Shown: in pieces, positions 10,689 through 26,723 of the stretch
How positions within the stretch are numbered: position 1 is the stretch's first letter
Layout of the letters: every line of letters begins with the position of its first letter
From: Sympetrum striolatum
Lineage: Eukaryota; Arthropoda; Insecta; Odonata; Libellulidae
Length of the DNA: 64,000 nt
Direction: 5' to 3'
Assembly (NCBI GenBank): GCA_947579665.1
Contig: OX388343.1
Location: 102,925,657 to 102,989,656 of the forward strand
The notes under the pieces: model-generated
Told to the model about the DNA's origin: nothing
What the model saw: only the letters and a program-made list of their open reading frames with translations
The model's database searches: none
Program-made: the position numbers and the translations under genes

Positions 10689-13600
10689 GTTTTACCATAA
10701 AGCTAATTTAGTTTACTTATCACACGTTCATTGACCATATAGAAATTAGCTCACCTTTCTGGATCATTAGTGTCCGATATCCACTGCTTTTCCATAGTAG
10801 TAGGCATCCAACACATGACACTGAAGCTAACAATCGTTTTTTTTAGGTGGTTATACATTATGGCCAGTACGTTGAAAAAATTTCAAGTCAGTGACACTTA
10901 TGAAATATGGTTACAATTTGAATCCCCCATGAATGAATCAGTGAATGTATAATTAGGTATAATATTAGAAACATCTATATGTAATAGATAAGAGATGGAT
11001 TAACAGATATAACTATAATTTGTAATCATCATTAAGTCATTTTTGATACACCACTTTGTGCTACCAGTGCCTCAATGAGGCCATGGCAGTGGACGATGAT
11101 GCACAGTCGGACGAGACCACACTTGCCCTTGCAAACAAAGTTCCCAAAATGGCCTGTGGAAAAACTACATCTAAATCGTCGACCCATAACCTTTTGCCCA
11201 AAGCAGTGTGGAGCTTATGTTAAAAATTTAATGTACTCAAACCAAACTAGCTAGTCATACCCTATGCTCCGAAGGACTGGATACACAAAGAATATATTTC
11301 AATGAATTTCTATGAACCGATTATATTTCCATTGGAAGTTGTATTGGAAATGGATACGTCGCCAATAAAGAATAGCAATTACAAACCTGAAAAGGAATAA
11401 TATTAATAAATGACTGATGAAAATTTTAAAACTTAGGTCTCATATTTTTCCTTAAGTAGATAATCAGCAACTTCCCGTTGATCAGTATTTCATGACTAAC
11501 TCCTAAACAATCAGTTATACTAAAATATCTTTCACACAAAAGTTATATTAAAATGCATTCTCTAAAACTTTTATAAATAATTGTATATACCAAAGTATCA
11601 GATTAATTGAGATATTTTGCAAAAATCAGAAACGAGCCTCAAAAGTAGAGCTCGACTTCCAGCTAACCGATTTAAACCAGAAACTTATCAACTCTAAAAA
11701 CAGCAACCAAAGTACTATATATGAAATTTGACGGTGATAAAACAAATAGTTTTCATATTACAGTGCCCACAAAGAACATAATCACCTACTTCCCATTTAT
11801 CAGTATTTCACGAGTAACTCCTTACCAATCAGTGATAAAATAATCTGATGTGGCCAACACATGACTTTCTCCGTATTTATTGAAAACAGAAGCCTATCCC
11901 GGTAACATATAAATAACTCAAAAACAATCAGTGTTACGAAGAAATGATTTATACAAACGTTGTAGTAAAATACATTATCTATACCTTTTGTACGTAAACG
12001 TATATACCTAAATTGCATTTTGACAGAGATATGTATGAAAAACCTCCATTTCTGGATTAACAACATCTTCTGGTTAACCATTATTGAAGAATAATTCCTA
12101 AAAAATCAGTGTCACGAAAAAATGTTTTTACAAAAGTTGTAGTAAAGTACATTATCTACATTTTTTGTGCGTAAATGTATGTACCTATATTGCCTTCTTA
12201 AAGAGATATTTAAGAAACAAAAGTTTGCTCCGGATAAACCGCAACTTTCGGTTAAGCGATATTCACCTAAAACGTATCACCTTTTGGCATTGTTAGGAAA
12301 ATTCTAAATATATATTTTTAAAATGATCGAATAATTACTTATTAAGATAGAGCGCCCACAAACTTTTTAACCACAGACAGACATGTTTGGGAAAATAGCT
12401 AAAACATGATCTCTGGGCCCCAAACCATCTATTTCCGTCGATATCTGGAGGTCTAATTTTTTTGCGAATACAATACTTTCTCTATACTACGTATAGGGAG
12501 AAAGTAAAAATATGTTCAATACAGCAGTTATAGAAAATTACATTTTCTAAAACAATAGCTCACACCTAAATATCATTTTTTTGAGATATTTCACAGCAAA
12601 GAAAATTTGCTTCAAAGAATAAAAAAGCTCAACTTCTGGTTAAACGATTTGCTTCAAAAAATTATCAACTATGTCAGCACACCACAGTATATATGTGAAG
12701 TTTGGTACTGATAGGGCTAATAGTTTTCTCGTTAGAGCGCCCACAAGCACACACAGACGCTGACATCGTTCCAAAAATGGTCAGAACGTATTCTAGGGAC
12801 CCCAAAACATGCATTTCGGTTGAAATCTCGAAGTCAAATTTTTTCATGAAAATTATACTTTCTATATACTATGATTATGGAGAAAGTAAAAATCCAATTA
12901 GTAAGAAAGGAATTGACCCTAAAATACATTGTATATTGTATGTTGGCAATAACAAAAGTGTAAAATCTTCTACCGCTGATCAAAGAGTCTAAAAAATTTT
13001 GGTTACAGACAACCCATTGCCATTTTTCACTTCCATTATTTCATTGAATTTAAGAAAAAGAAATCCAACAAAGCAAACCAAAAGACTGCTTAAATGTAAA
13101 GTAACCACAAGGATGATCATTGAAATAAATCAGATGTCCAGAATTACATCCCACAAACTTCGTCCATGATCTCCAATTGGAAATATTCCTATAACTATAA
13201 TAAAATCTGCTAGTTAAGATGGCAGACATTGGCTGACTCAAGCATATTGACGCAATCATATTGCAACCTGTATAACAGAACATATTGACAGTAATTGCAA
13301 TATTATATCTTAATATATATTATAACTCAAATAAGGCATGAAATATACATAAAAAATTATGATCTCCCAAAAATATTATGATCATGTACCCCCAAATCGA
13401 GCATAGAGCAATGTGAAAGGAAAAGCCGGAGCAAAGATATTTTGAAAGGGGTGGATTTAACAGTACTTCAACAGAACGAACGGAAAACCACAACAATTCA
13501 ACAGAGGCAAACTGGAGCAAAGCATATGAAAAAAATTCCTGATATTCCCCACCATACCATCTAAATCTACTGTATCATACTTGAAACCCAATTAACTTAT

Positions 13601-16033
13601 CATTACCGATTAAAAACATAAATTGACATGATATAACACCATCGAAAATTGATCAAAGAAATAATTAGGTCTTGCATTGTATTGGAAAACTTAGAGACAC
13701 ATTTCAAAACAATGAATTGAAAACAATATATATATAATAAAATCTTACTCTGCAGCCACCCTTAAAGCACTCAGTGGCTGTCTTTATACTTCCCTCGCCC
13801 TAAACAGGAGCCATCGAGAGGCCTCGTAAATGCTTCCAATGAATGTCTCCGCAACTTGGTGTCTCTCATAAGCAACTGTCCCATACTGTAGACTGTAGTG
13901 GTCCATATCCACCATTCTCCACTTTACTCCCAAGTTGCAGCACTCTGGAGCTTCTGGTATTATTTGAGGGACTTTCTGTGCATATTCTCTATATGAATAA
14001 TAGGACAAACAAATAATATATTTATTATAATTATAAACGTCAATTGAAATTCCTGTAATAGCAGCAGATCATATTAGATGATTACACAGCTAGTAAACAA
14101 GGAAATTACAATTTTGAATGCAAAGTGCTAAACCTATATTGAAATGAGGATCTAATGAACGATAAAAGAGTTACCTTAGATTATTCAAGAGGAGAGCCTG
14201 CACGAACCTTCCCAAACTAACCTGTAGTATCTGGTTCATCCATTTCTACCACATCTCAGCTTTGTAGTAGGTGATGGTTATTAAGTCGAGATCATTATAT
14301 ACAGAATGACTTATCTTGCCAAAGCAATTGAGAATGTGCTGCTATTCCTATGCATTTTACAATTTTTCTCTTCCACAGGATGGTTTAGGTGGAGATTTTA
14401 AGGTAGTAACACCAGTAAACCTATATCAATAATGTACTTATTAACTCCCCATTCCTGAAAGGTTAGAAAAGAGACCATGAATATTCAATTAAAATATTTA
14501 AATAATGAAATGTATTATTTTTTAATGATAATCAGTTACCAATATTAAAAAATACATTCTATATTCTTAAGAAAAACATACCTTTTTTGTCATCACCAAT
14601 TGGGAAGGCATTGGAATCTCTCCATCCAACAATAATCTCAAATAAGATGCCATCTTCAAACCACATCCATTATCAAAACGTGTCACTCAATTTGAGAGGT
14701 CAGATCAGACCCTCTACATGAAATCTTCAAGTTTTAGTCCCATAATGGGCAGAACTTCTCCATCAAGAGAGGCAAAATGCCTCTCGGTGACGAGAATTGT
14801 ATCTGCAAATGGTATCTCTCTTTTGATAGCTACCCGAAAGTCTTGAAGGGCAAAACATCTCAATCGGAATCCTGATCGTCGATGAGAATATTATTTTGCC
14901 AAAGGTAGCTTTCTATTGAGTGATACCATGAGGTACGCAGACCCTGTTTCCATGGGCAGAACCTCTCAAACAGGAGAGGCGTTACACCTCCCCTGAAGAG
15001 AACTGTATTCTGAAAATGGTACCTTTCATTTGAGTGCTACCCCGTGGTACCCAGACCCACTCGATGGGCAGAATCTCTCGACCTGGGGGAGGCATCACAC
15101 CACTCCATAGTGAGAATTTTATTCTGCTAGGGTAGCTCTCTTTTGAAGTTACCAGAAGACCAGTAGACCTCTCAGCAGGAAGGTTTATATGGAGATTTTA
15201 AGTTAGATATACCAGTAGACCTTTATCAATAATGTTTTTATAAGCACCCTATTCCTGAAAGTTTAGAAAAGAGACCATTAATATTTAATGAAAAAATTTT
15301 CATCATAAGAATTATTATTTTCTAATGATAATCAGTTACCAATATTAAAAAATATATTCTAAAATCTTAAGAAAAACATACCTTATTTTTTCATCACCAA
15401 TTGGGAACGCATTGGAATCCCTCCATCCAACAATAATCTCAAATAAGATGCCTTCTTCAAAGCGCATCCATAATCAAAACGTGTCACTCAATTTGAGAGG
15501 TCAGATCAGACCCTCTACATGAAATCTTCAAGTTTTAGCTCTCTTTTGAAGTTACCAGAAGACCAGAAGTCCTCTCCATATGGGTACCTATAAAACAATA
15601 GTTGTTAATTATGGCCTTAAAATATATGAATCATTTTGTCCAATTTTATTTAGATATTTCCAAAGTATTCTAGGCTTAAACATATTTACTCTAAAATTTA
15701 TAACCCTATGTTGATTCATTACCTCGAAAGTCCTGTTAATATGAGGAAGAAGTAGTCAGTTTTCCCTGTGCGTATCCAACAACATCCAAAGATTTCTAAT
15801 TTCTTTGTCCCCAGCTGCTCGGGTTCAATAAACATAGGTATTGCATTGCTTAGTCCCACATTAAGTTGACCTCAACTAATGCAAACTTACGATCTTCACC
15901 TGCATTCTCATAGGATTTGTTTGCTTTTGTTTACCATCTCTTTCTAATGCAATCTATGTTTATTATATCTCTGCTGAAAGTAAAGCTTCAAATGCACTCA
16001 AATATTTATTATAGTCTTCAAGCTTTGGATTAA
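10689..16033. repeat. Array unit 3
   Basis: Full-length unit. Its last third carries the CCAATTGGG, CTTAAAC and TTCTTTGTCC variants that units 5 and 6 also carry, whereas units 1, 2 and 4 differ there. Confidence 0.95.
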
Positions 16034-19000
16034 GTTTTACCATAAAGCTAATTTAGTTTACTTATCACACGTTCATTGACCATATAGAAATTAGCTCACC
16101 TTTCTGGATCATTAGTGTCCGATATCCACTGCTTTTCCATAGTAGTAGGCATCCAACACATGACACTGAAGCTAACAATCGTTTTTTTTAGGTGGTTATA
16201 CATTATGGCCAGTACGTTGAAAAAATTTCAAGTCAGTGACACTTATGAAATATGGTTACAATTTGAATCCCCCATGAATGAATCAGTGAATGTATAATTA
16301 GGTATAATATTAGAAACATCTATATGTAATAGATAAGAGATGGATTAACAGATATAACTATAATTTGTAATCATCATTAAGTCATTTTTGATACACCACT
16401 TTGTGCTACGAGTGCCTCAATGAGGCCATGGCAGTGGACAATGATGCACAGTCGGACGAGACCACACTTGCCCTTGCAAACAAAGTTCCCAAAATGGCCT
16501 GTGGAAAAACTACATCTAAATCGTCGACCCATAACCTTTTGCCCAAAGCAGTGTGGAGCTTATGTTAAAAATTTAATGTACTCAAACCAAACTAGCTAGT
16601 CATACCCTATGCTCCAAAGGACTGGATACACAAAGAACATATTTCAATGAATTTCTATGAACCGATTATATTTCCATTGGAAGTTGTATTGGAAATGGAT
16701 ACGTTGCCAATAAAGAATAGTAATTACACACCTGAAAAGGAATAATATTAATAAATGACTGATGAAAATTTTAAAACTTAGTTCTCATATTTTTCCTTAA
16801 GTAGATAATCAGCAACTTCCCATTGATCAGTATTTCATGAGTAACTCCTAAACAATCAGTTATACAAAAATATATTTCACACAAAAGTTATATTAAAATG
16901 CATTCTCTAAAACTTTTATAAATAATTGTATATACCTAAGTATCAGATTAATTGAGATATTTTGCAAAAATCAGAAACGAGCCTCAAAAGTAGAGCTCGA
17001 CTTCCAGCTAACCGATTTAAACCAGAAACTTATCAACTCTAAAAACAGCAACCAAAGTACTATATATGAAATTTGATGGTGATAAAACAAATAGTTTTCA
17101 TATTACAGTGCCCAAAAAGAACATAATCACCTACTACCCATTTATCAGTATATCACGAGTAACTCCTTACCAATCAGTGATAAAAAAATCTGATGTGGCC
17201 AACACATGACTTTCTCCGTATTTATTGAAAACAGAAGCCTATGCCGGTAACATATAAATAACTCAAAAACAATCAGTGTTACGAAGAAATGATTTATACA
17301 AACGTTGTAGTAAAATACATTATCTATACCTTTTGTACGTAAACGTATATACCTAGATTGCATTTTGACAGAGATATGTATGAAAAACCTCCATTTCTGG
17401 ATTAACAACAACTTCTGGTGAACCATTATTGAAGAATAATTCCTAAAAAATCAGTGTCACGAAAAAATGTTTTTACAAAAGTTGTAGTAAAGTACATCAT
17501 CTACATTTTTTGTGTGTAAATGTATGTACCTATATTGCCTTCTTAAAGAGATATTTAAGAAACAAAAGTTTGCTCCGGATAAACCGCAACTTTCGGTTAA
17601 GCGATATTCACCTAAAACTTATCACCTTTTGGCATTGTTAGGAAAATTCTAAATATATATTTTTAAAATGATCGAATAATTACTTATTAAGATAGAGCGC
17701 CCACAAACTTTTTAACCACAGACAGACATGTTTGGGAAAATAGCTAAAACATGATCTCTGGGCCCCAAACCTTCTATTTCCGTCGACATCTGGAGGTCTA
17801 ATTTTTTTGCGAATACAATACTTTCTCTATACTACGTATAGGGAGAAAGTAAAAATATGTTCAATACAGCAGTTGTAGAAAATTACATTTTCTAAAACAA
17901 TAGCTTACACCTAAATATCATTTTTTTGAGATATTTCACAGCAAAGGAAATTTGCTTCAAAGAATAAAAAAGCCCAACTTCTGGTTAAACGATTTGCTTC
18001 AAAAAATTATCAACTATGTCAGCACACCACAGTATATATGTGAAGTTTGGTACTGATAGGGCTAATAGTTTTCTCGTTAGAGCGCCCACAAGCACACACA
18101 GACGCTGACATTGTTCCAAAAATGGTCAGAACGTATTCTAGGGACCCCAAAACATGCATTTTGGTTGAAATCTCGAAGACAAATTTTTTCATGAAAATTA
18201 TACTTTCTATATACTATGAATATGGAGAAAGTAAAAATCCAATTAGTAAGAAAGGAATTGACCCTAAAATACATTGTATATTGTATGTTGGCAATAACAA
18301 AAGTGTAAAATCTTCTACCGCTAATCAAAGAGTCTAAAAAATTTTGGTTACAGACAACCCATTGCCATTTTTCACTTCCATTATTTCATTGAATTTAGGA
18401 AAAAGAAATCCAACAAAGCAAACCAAAAGACTGCTTAAATGTAAAGTAACCACAAGGATGATCATTGAAATAAATCAGATGTCCAGAATTACATCCCACA
18501 AACTTCGTCCATGATCTCCAATTGGAAATATTCCTATAACTATAATAAAATCTGCTAGTTAAGATGGCAGACATTGGCTGACTCAAGCATATTGACGAAA
18601 TCATATTGCAACCTGTATAACAGAACATATTGACAGTAATTGCAATATTATATCTTAATATATATTATAACTCAAATAAGGCATGAAATATACATAAAAT
18701 ATTATGATCTCCCAAAAATATTATGATCATGTACCCCCAAATCGAGCATAGAGCAATGTGAAAGGAAAAGCCGGAGCAAAGATATTTTGAAAGGGGTGGA
18801 TTTAACAGTACTTCAACAGAAGGAACGGAAAACCACAACAATTCAACAGAGGCAAACTGGAGCAAAGCATATGAAAAAAATTCCTGATATTCCCCATCAT
18901 ACCATCTAAATCTACTGTATCATACTAAAAACCCAATTACCTTATCATTACCGATTAAAAACATAAATTGACATGATATAACACCATCGAAAATTGATCA

Positions 19001-21378
19001 AAGAAATAATTAGGTCTTGCATTGTATTGGAAAACTTAGAGACACATTTCAAAACAATGAATTGAAAACAATATATATATAATAAAATCTTACTCTGCAG
19101 CCACCCTTAAAGCACTCAGTGGCTGTCTTTATACTTCCCTCGCCCTAAACAGGAGCCATCGAGAGGCCTCTTAAATGCTTCCAATGAATGTCTCCGCAAC
19201 TTGGTGTCTCTCATAAGCAACTGTCCCATACTGTAGACTGTAGTGGTCCATATCCACCATTCTCCACTTTACTCCCAAGTTGCAGCACTCTGGAGCTTCT
19301 GGTATTATTTGAGGGACTTTCTGTGCATATTCTCTATATGAATAATAGGACAAACAAATAATATATTTATTATAATTATAAACGTCAATTGAAATTCCTG
19401 TAATAGCAGCAGATCATATTAGATGATTACACAGCTAGTAAACAAGGAAATTACAATTTTGAATGCAAAGTGCTAAACCTATATTGAAATGAGGATCTAA
19501 TGAACGATAAAAGAGTTACCTTAGATTATTCAAGAGGAGAGCCTGCACGAACCTTCCCAAACTAACCTGTAGTATCTGGTTCATCCATTTCTACCACATC
19601 TCAGCTTTGTAGTAGATGATGGTTATTAAGTCGAGATCATTATATACAGAATGACTTATCTTGCCAAAGTAATTGAGAATGTGCTGCTATTCCTATGCAT
19701 TTTACAATTTTTCTCTTCCACAGGATGGTTTAGGTGGAGATTTTAAGGTAGTAACACCAGTAAACTTATATCAATAATGTACTTATTAACTCCCCATTCC
19801 TGAAAGGTTAGAAAAGAGACCATGAATATTCAATTAAAATATTTAAATAATGAAATGTATTATTTTTTAATGATAATCAGTTACCAATATTAAAAAATAC
19901 ATTCTATATTCTTAAGAAAAACATACCTTTTTTGTCATCACCAATTGGGAAGGCATTGGAATCTCTCCATCCAACAATAATCTCAAATAAGATGCCATCT
20001 TCAAACCACATCCATTATCAAAACGTGTCACTCAATTTGAGAGGTCAGATCAGACCCTCTACATGAAATCTTCAAGTTTTAGTCCCATAATGGGCAGAAC
20101 TTCTCCATCAAGAGAGGCAAAATGCCTCTCGGTGACGAGAATTGTATCTGCAAATGGTATCTCTCTTTTGATAGCTACCCGAAAGTCTTGAAGGGCAAAA
20201 CATCTCAATCGGAATCCTGATCGTCGATGAGAATATTATTTTGCCAAAGGTAGCTTTCTATTGAGTGATACCATGAGGTACGCAGACCCTCTTTCCATGG
20301 TAAGAACCTCTCAAACAGGAGAGGCGTTACACCTCCCCTGAAGAGAACTGTATTCTGAAAATGGTACCTTTCATTTGAGTGCTACCCCGTGGTACCCAGA
20401 CCCACTCGATGGGCAGAATCTCTCGACCTGGGGGAGGCATCACACCACTCCATAGTGAGAATTTTATTCTGCTAGGGTAGCTCTCTTTTGAAGTTACCAG
20501 AAGACCAGTAGACCTCTCAGCAGGAAGGTTTATATGGAGATTTTAAGTTAGATATACCAGTAGACCTTTATCAATAATGTTTTTATAAGCACCCTATTCC
20601 TGAAAGTTTAGAAAAGAGACCATTAATATTTAATGAAAAAATTTTCATCATAAGAATTATTATTTTCTAATGATAATCAGTTACCAATATTAAAAAATAT
20701 ATTCTAAAATCTTAAGAAAAACATACCTTATTTTTTCATCACCAACTGGGAACGCATTGGAATCCCTCCATCCAACAATAATCTCAAATAAGATGCCTTC
20801 TTCAAAGCGCATCCATAATCAAAATGTGTCACTCAATTTGAGAGGTCTGATCAGACCCTCTACATGAAATCTTCAAGTTTTAGCTCTCTTTTGAAGTTAC
20901 CAGAAGACCAGAAGTCCTCTCCATATGGGTACCTATAAAACAATAGTTGTTAATTATGGCCTTAAAATATATGAATCATTTTGTCCAATTTTATTTAGAT
21001 ATTTCCAAAGTATTCTAGGCTGAAACATATTTACTTTAAAATTTATAACCCTATGTTGATTCATTACCTCGAAAGTCCTGTTAATATGAGGAAGAAGTAG
21101 TCAGTTTTCCCTGTGCGTATCCAACAACATCCAAAGATTTCTAATTTCTCTGTCCCCAGCTGCTCGGGTTCAATAAACATAGGTATTGCATTGCTTAGTC
21201 CCACATTAAGTTGACCTCAACTAATGCAAACTTACGATCTTCACCTGCATTCTCATAGGATTTGTTTGCTTTTGTTTACCATCTCTTTCTAATGCAATCT
21301 ATGTTTATTATATCTCTGCTGAAAGTAAAGCTTCAAATGCACTCAAATATTTATTATAGTCTTCAAGCTTTGGATTAA
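16034..21378. repeat. Array unit 4, the most diverged full unit
   Basis: Carries more private substitutions than the other complete units, for example around 16620-16740, 17100-17250, 17760-17790 and 18920. One of them turns a TAC codon into TAA in the minus-strand exon-like frame near 19171. It shares the CATGGTAAGA variant near 20298 only with unit 7. Confidence 0.95.
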
Positions 21379-24300
21379 GTTTTACCATAAAGCTAATTTA
21401 GTTTACTTATCACACGTTCATTGACCATATAGAAATTAGCTCACCTTTCTGGATCATTAGTGTCCGATATCCACTGCTTTTCCATAGTAGTAGGCATCCA
21501 ACACATGACACTGAAGCTAACAATCGTTTTTTTTAGGTGGTTATACATTATGGCCAGTACGTTGAAAAAATTTCAAGTCAGTGACACTTATGAAATATGG
21601 TTACAATTTGAATCCCCCATGAATGAATCAGTGAATGTATAATTAGGTATAATATTAGAAACATCTATATGTAATAGATAAGAGATGGATTAACAGATAT
21701 AACTATAATTTGTAATCATCATTAAGTCATTTTTGATACACCACTTTGTGCTACGAGTGCCTCAATGAGGCCATGGCAGTGGACAATGATGCACAGTCGG
21801 ACGAGACCACACTTGCCCTTGCAAACAAAGTTCCCAAAATGGCCTGTGGAAAAACTACATCTAAATCGTCGACCCATAACCTTTTGCCCAAAGTAGTGTG
21901 GAGCTTATGTTAAAAATTTAATGTACTCAAACCAAACTAGCTAGTCATACCCTATGCTCCGAAGGACTGGATACACAAAGAACATATTTCAATGAATTTC
22001 TATGAACCGATTATATTTCCATTGGAAGTTGTATTGGAAATGGATACGTCGCCAATAAAGAATAGCAATTACAAACCTGAAAAGGAATAATATTAATAAA
22101 TGACTGATGAAAATTTTAAAACTTAGGTCTCATATTTTTCCTTAAGTAGATAATCAGCAACTTCCCGTTGATCAGTATTTCATGACTAACTCCTAAACAA
22201 TCAGTTATACTAAAATATCTTTCACACAAAAGTTATATTAAAATGCATTCTCTAAAACTTTTATAAATAATTGTATATACCAAAGTATCAGATTAATTGA
22301 GATATTTTGCAAAAATCAGAAACGAGCCTCAAAAGTAGAGCTCGACTTCCAGCTAACCGATTTAAACCAGAAACTTATCAACTCTAAAAACAGCAACCAA
22401 AGTACTATATATGAAATTTGACGGTGATAAAACAAATAGTTTTCATATTACAGTGCCCACAAAGAACATAATCACCTACTTCCCATTTATCAGTATTTCA
22501 CGAGTAACTCCTTACCAATCAGTGATAAAATAATCTGATGTGGCCAACACATGACTTTCTCCGTATTTATTGAAAACAGAAGCCTATCCCGGTAACATAT
22601 AAATAACTCAAAAACAATCAGTGTTACGAAGAAATGATTTATACAAACGTTGTAGTAAAATACATTATCTATACCTTTTGTACGTAAACGTATATACCTA
22701 AATTGCATTTTGACAGAGATATGTATGAAAAACCTCCATTTCTGGATTAACAACAACTTCTGGTTAACCATTATTGAAGAATAATTCCTAAAAAATCAGT
22801 GTCACGAAAAAATGTTTTTACAAAAGTTGTAGTAAAGTACATTATCTACATTTTTTGTGCGTAAATGTATGTACCTATATTGCCTTCTTAAAGAGATATT
22901 TAAGAAACAAAAGTTTGCTCCGGATAAACCGCAACTTTCGGTTAAGCGATATTCACCTAAAACGTATCACCTTTTGGCATTGTTAGGAAAATTCTAAATA
23001 TATATTTTTAAAATGATCGAATAATTACTTATTAAGATAGAGCGCCCACAAACTTTTTAACCACAGACAGACATGTTTGGGAAAATAGCTAAAACATGAT
23101 CTCTGGGCCCCAAACCATCTATTTCCGTCGATATCTGGAGGTCTAATTTTTTTGCGAATACAATACTTTCTCTATACTACGTATAGGGAGAAAGTAAAAA
23201 TATGTTCAATACAGCAGTTATAGAAAATTACATTTTCTAAAACAATAGCTCACACCTAAATATCATTTTTTTGAGATATTTCACAGCAAAGAAAATTTGC
23301 TTCAAAGAATAAAAAAGCTCAACTTCTGGTTAAACGATTTGCTTCAAAAAATTATCAACTATGTCAGCACACCACAGTATATATGTGAAGTTTGGTACTG
23401 ATAGGGCTAATAGTTTTCTCGTTAGAGCGCCCACAAGCACACACAGACGCTGACATCGTTCCAAAAATGGTCAGAACGTATTCTAGGGACCCCAAAACAT
23501 GCATTTCGGTTGAAATCTCGAAGTCAAATTTTTTCATGAAAATTATACTTTCTATATACTATGAATATGGAGAAAGTAAAAATCCAATTAGTAAGAAAGG
23601 AATTGACCCTAAAATACATTGTATATTGTATGTTGGCAATAACAAAAGTGTAAAATCTTCTACCGCTGATCAAAGAGTCTAAAAAATTTTGGTTACAGAC
23701 AACCCATTGCCATTTTTCACTTCCATTATTTCATTGAATTTAAGAAAAAGAAATCCAACAAAGCAAACCAAAAGACTGCTTAAATGTAAAGTAACCACAA
23801 GGATGATCATTGAAATAAATCAGATGTCCAGAATTACATCCCACAAACTTCGTCCATGATCTCCAATTGGAAATATTCCTATAACTATAATAAAATCTGC
23901 TAGTTAAGATGGCAGACATTGGCTGACTCAAGCATATTGACGCAATCATATTGCAACCTGTATAACAGAACATATTGACAGTAATTGCAATATTATATCT
24001 TAATATATATTATAACTCAAATAAGGCATGAAATATACATAAAAAATTATGATCTCCCAAAAATATTATGATCATGTACCCCCAAATCGAGCATAGAGCA
24101 ATGTGAAAGGAAAAGCCGGAGCAAAGATATTTTGAAAGGGGTGGATTTAACAGTACTTCAACAGAACGAACGGAAAACCACAACAATTCAACAGAGGCAA
24201 ACTGGAGCAAAGCATATGAAAAAAATTCCTGATATTCCCCACCATACCATCTAAATCTACTGTATCATACTTGAAACCCAATTAACTTATCATTACCGAT

Positions 24301-26723
24301 TAAAAACATAAATTGACATGATATAACACCATCGAAAATTGATCAAAGAAATAATTAGGTCTTGCATTGTATTGGAAAACTTAGAGACACATTTCAAAAC
24401 AATGAATTGAAAACAATATATATATAATAAAATCTTACTCTGCAGCCACCCTTAAAGCACTCAGTGGCTGTCTTTATACTTCCCTCGCCCTAAACAGGAG
24501 CCATCGAGAGGCCTCGTAAATGCTTCCAATGAATGTCTCCGCAACTTGGTGTCTCTCATAAGCAACTGTCCCATACTGTAGACTGTAGTGGTCCATATCC
24601 ACCATTCTCCACTTTACTCCCAAGTTGCAGCACTCTGGAGCTTCTGGTATTATTTGAGGGACTTTCTGTGCATATTCTCTATATGAATAATAGGACAAAC
24701 AAATAATATATTTATTATAATTATAAACGTCAATTGAAATTCCTGTAATAGCAGCAGATCATATTAGATGATTACACAGCTAGTAAACAAGGAAATTACA
24801 ATTTTGAATGCAAAGTGCTAAACCTATATTGAAATGAGGATCTAATGAACGATAAAAGAGTTACCTTAGATTATTCAAGAGGAGAGCCTGCACGAACCTT
24901 CCCAAACTAACCTGTAGTATCTGGTTCATCCATTTCTACCACATCTCAGCTTTGTAGTAGGTGATGGTTATTAAGTCGAGATCATTATATACAGAATGAC
25001 TTATCTTGCCAAAGCAATTGAGAATGTGCTGCTATTCCTATGCATTTTACAATTTTTCTCTTCCACAGGATGGTTTAGGTGGAGATTTTAAGGTAGTAAC
25101 ACCAGTAAACCTATATCAATAATGTACTTATTAACTCCCCATTCCTGAAAGGTTAGAAAAGAGACCATGAATATTCAATTAAAATATTTAAATAATGAAA
25201 TGTATTATTTTTTAATGATAATCAGTTACCAATATTAAAAAATACATTCTATATTCTTAAGAAAAACATACCTTTTTTGTCATCACCAATTGGGAAGGCA
25301 TTGGAATCTCTCCATCCAACAATAATCTCAAATAAGATGCCATCTTCAAACCACATCCATTATCAAAACGTGTCACTCAATTTGAGAGGTCAGATCAGAC
25401 CCTCTACATGAAATCTTCAAGTTTTAGTCCCATAATGGGCAGAACTTCTCCATCAAGAGAGGCAAAATGCCTCTCGGTGACGAGAATTGTATCTGCAAAT
25501 GGTATCTCTCTTTTGATAGCTACCCGAAAGTCTTGAAGGGCAAAACATCTCAATCGGAATCCTGATCGTCGATGAGAATATTATTTTGCCAAAGGTAGCT
25601 TTCTATTGAGTGATACCATGAGGTACGCAGACCCTCTTTCCATGGGCAGAACCTCTCAAACAGGAGAGGCGTTACACCTCCCCTGAAGAGAACTGTATTC
25701 TGAAAATGGTACCTTTCATTTGAGTGCTACCCCGTGGTACCCAGACCCACTCGATGGGCAGAATCTCTCGACCTGGGGGAGGCATCACACCACTCCATAG
25801 TGAGAATTTTATTCTGCTAGGGTAGCTCTCTTTTGAAGTTACCAGAAGACCAGTAGACCTCTCAGCAGGAAGGTTTATATGGAGATTTTAAGTTAGATAT
25901 ACCAGTAGACCTTTATCAATAATGTTTTTATAAGCACCCTATTCCTGAAAGTTTAGAAAAGAGACCATTAATATTTAATGAAAAAATTTTCATCATAAGA
26001 ATTATTATTTTCTAATGATAATCAGTTACCAATATTAAAAAATATATTCTAAAATCTTAAGAAAAACATACCTTATTTTTTCATCACCAATTGGGAACGC
26101 ATTGGAATCCCTCCATCCAACAATAATCTCAAATAAGATGCCTTCTTCAAAGCGCATCCATAATCAAAACGTGTCACTCAATTTGAGAGGTCAGATCAGA
26201 CCCTCTACATGAAATCTTCAAGTTTTAGCTCTCTTTTGAAGTTACCAGAAGACCAGAAGTCCTCTCCATATGGGTACCTATAAAACAATAGTTGTTAATT
26301 ATGGCCTTAAAATATATGAATCATTTTGTCCAATTTTATTTAGATATTTCCAAAGTATTCTAGGCTTAAACATATTTACTCTAAAATTTATAACCCTATG
26401 TTGATTCATTACCTCGAAAGTCCTGTTAATATGAGGAAGAAGTAGTCAGTTTTCCCTGTGCGTATCCAACAACATCCAAAGATTTCTAATTTCTTTGTCC
26501 CCAGCTGCTCGGGTTCAATAAACATAGGTATTGCATTGCTTAGTCCCACATTAAGTTGACCTCAACTAATGCAAACTTACGATCTTCACCTGCATTCTCA
26601 TAGGATTTGTTTGCTTTTGTTTACCATCTCTTTCTAATGCAATCTATGTTTATTATATCTCTGCTGAAAGTAAAGCTTCAAATGCACTCAAATATTTATT
26701 ATAGTCTTCAAGCTTTGGATTAA
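21379..26723. repeat. Array unit 5
   Basis: Full-length unit. Its first part resembles units 2 and 3 and its last third resembles units 3 and 6. Confidence 0.95.
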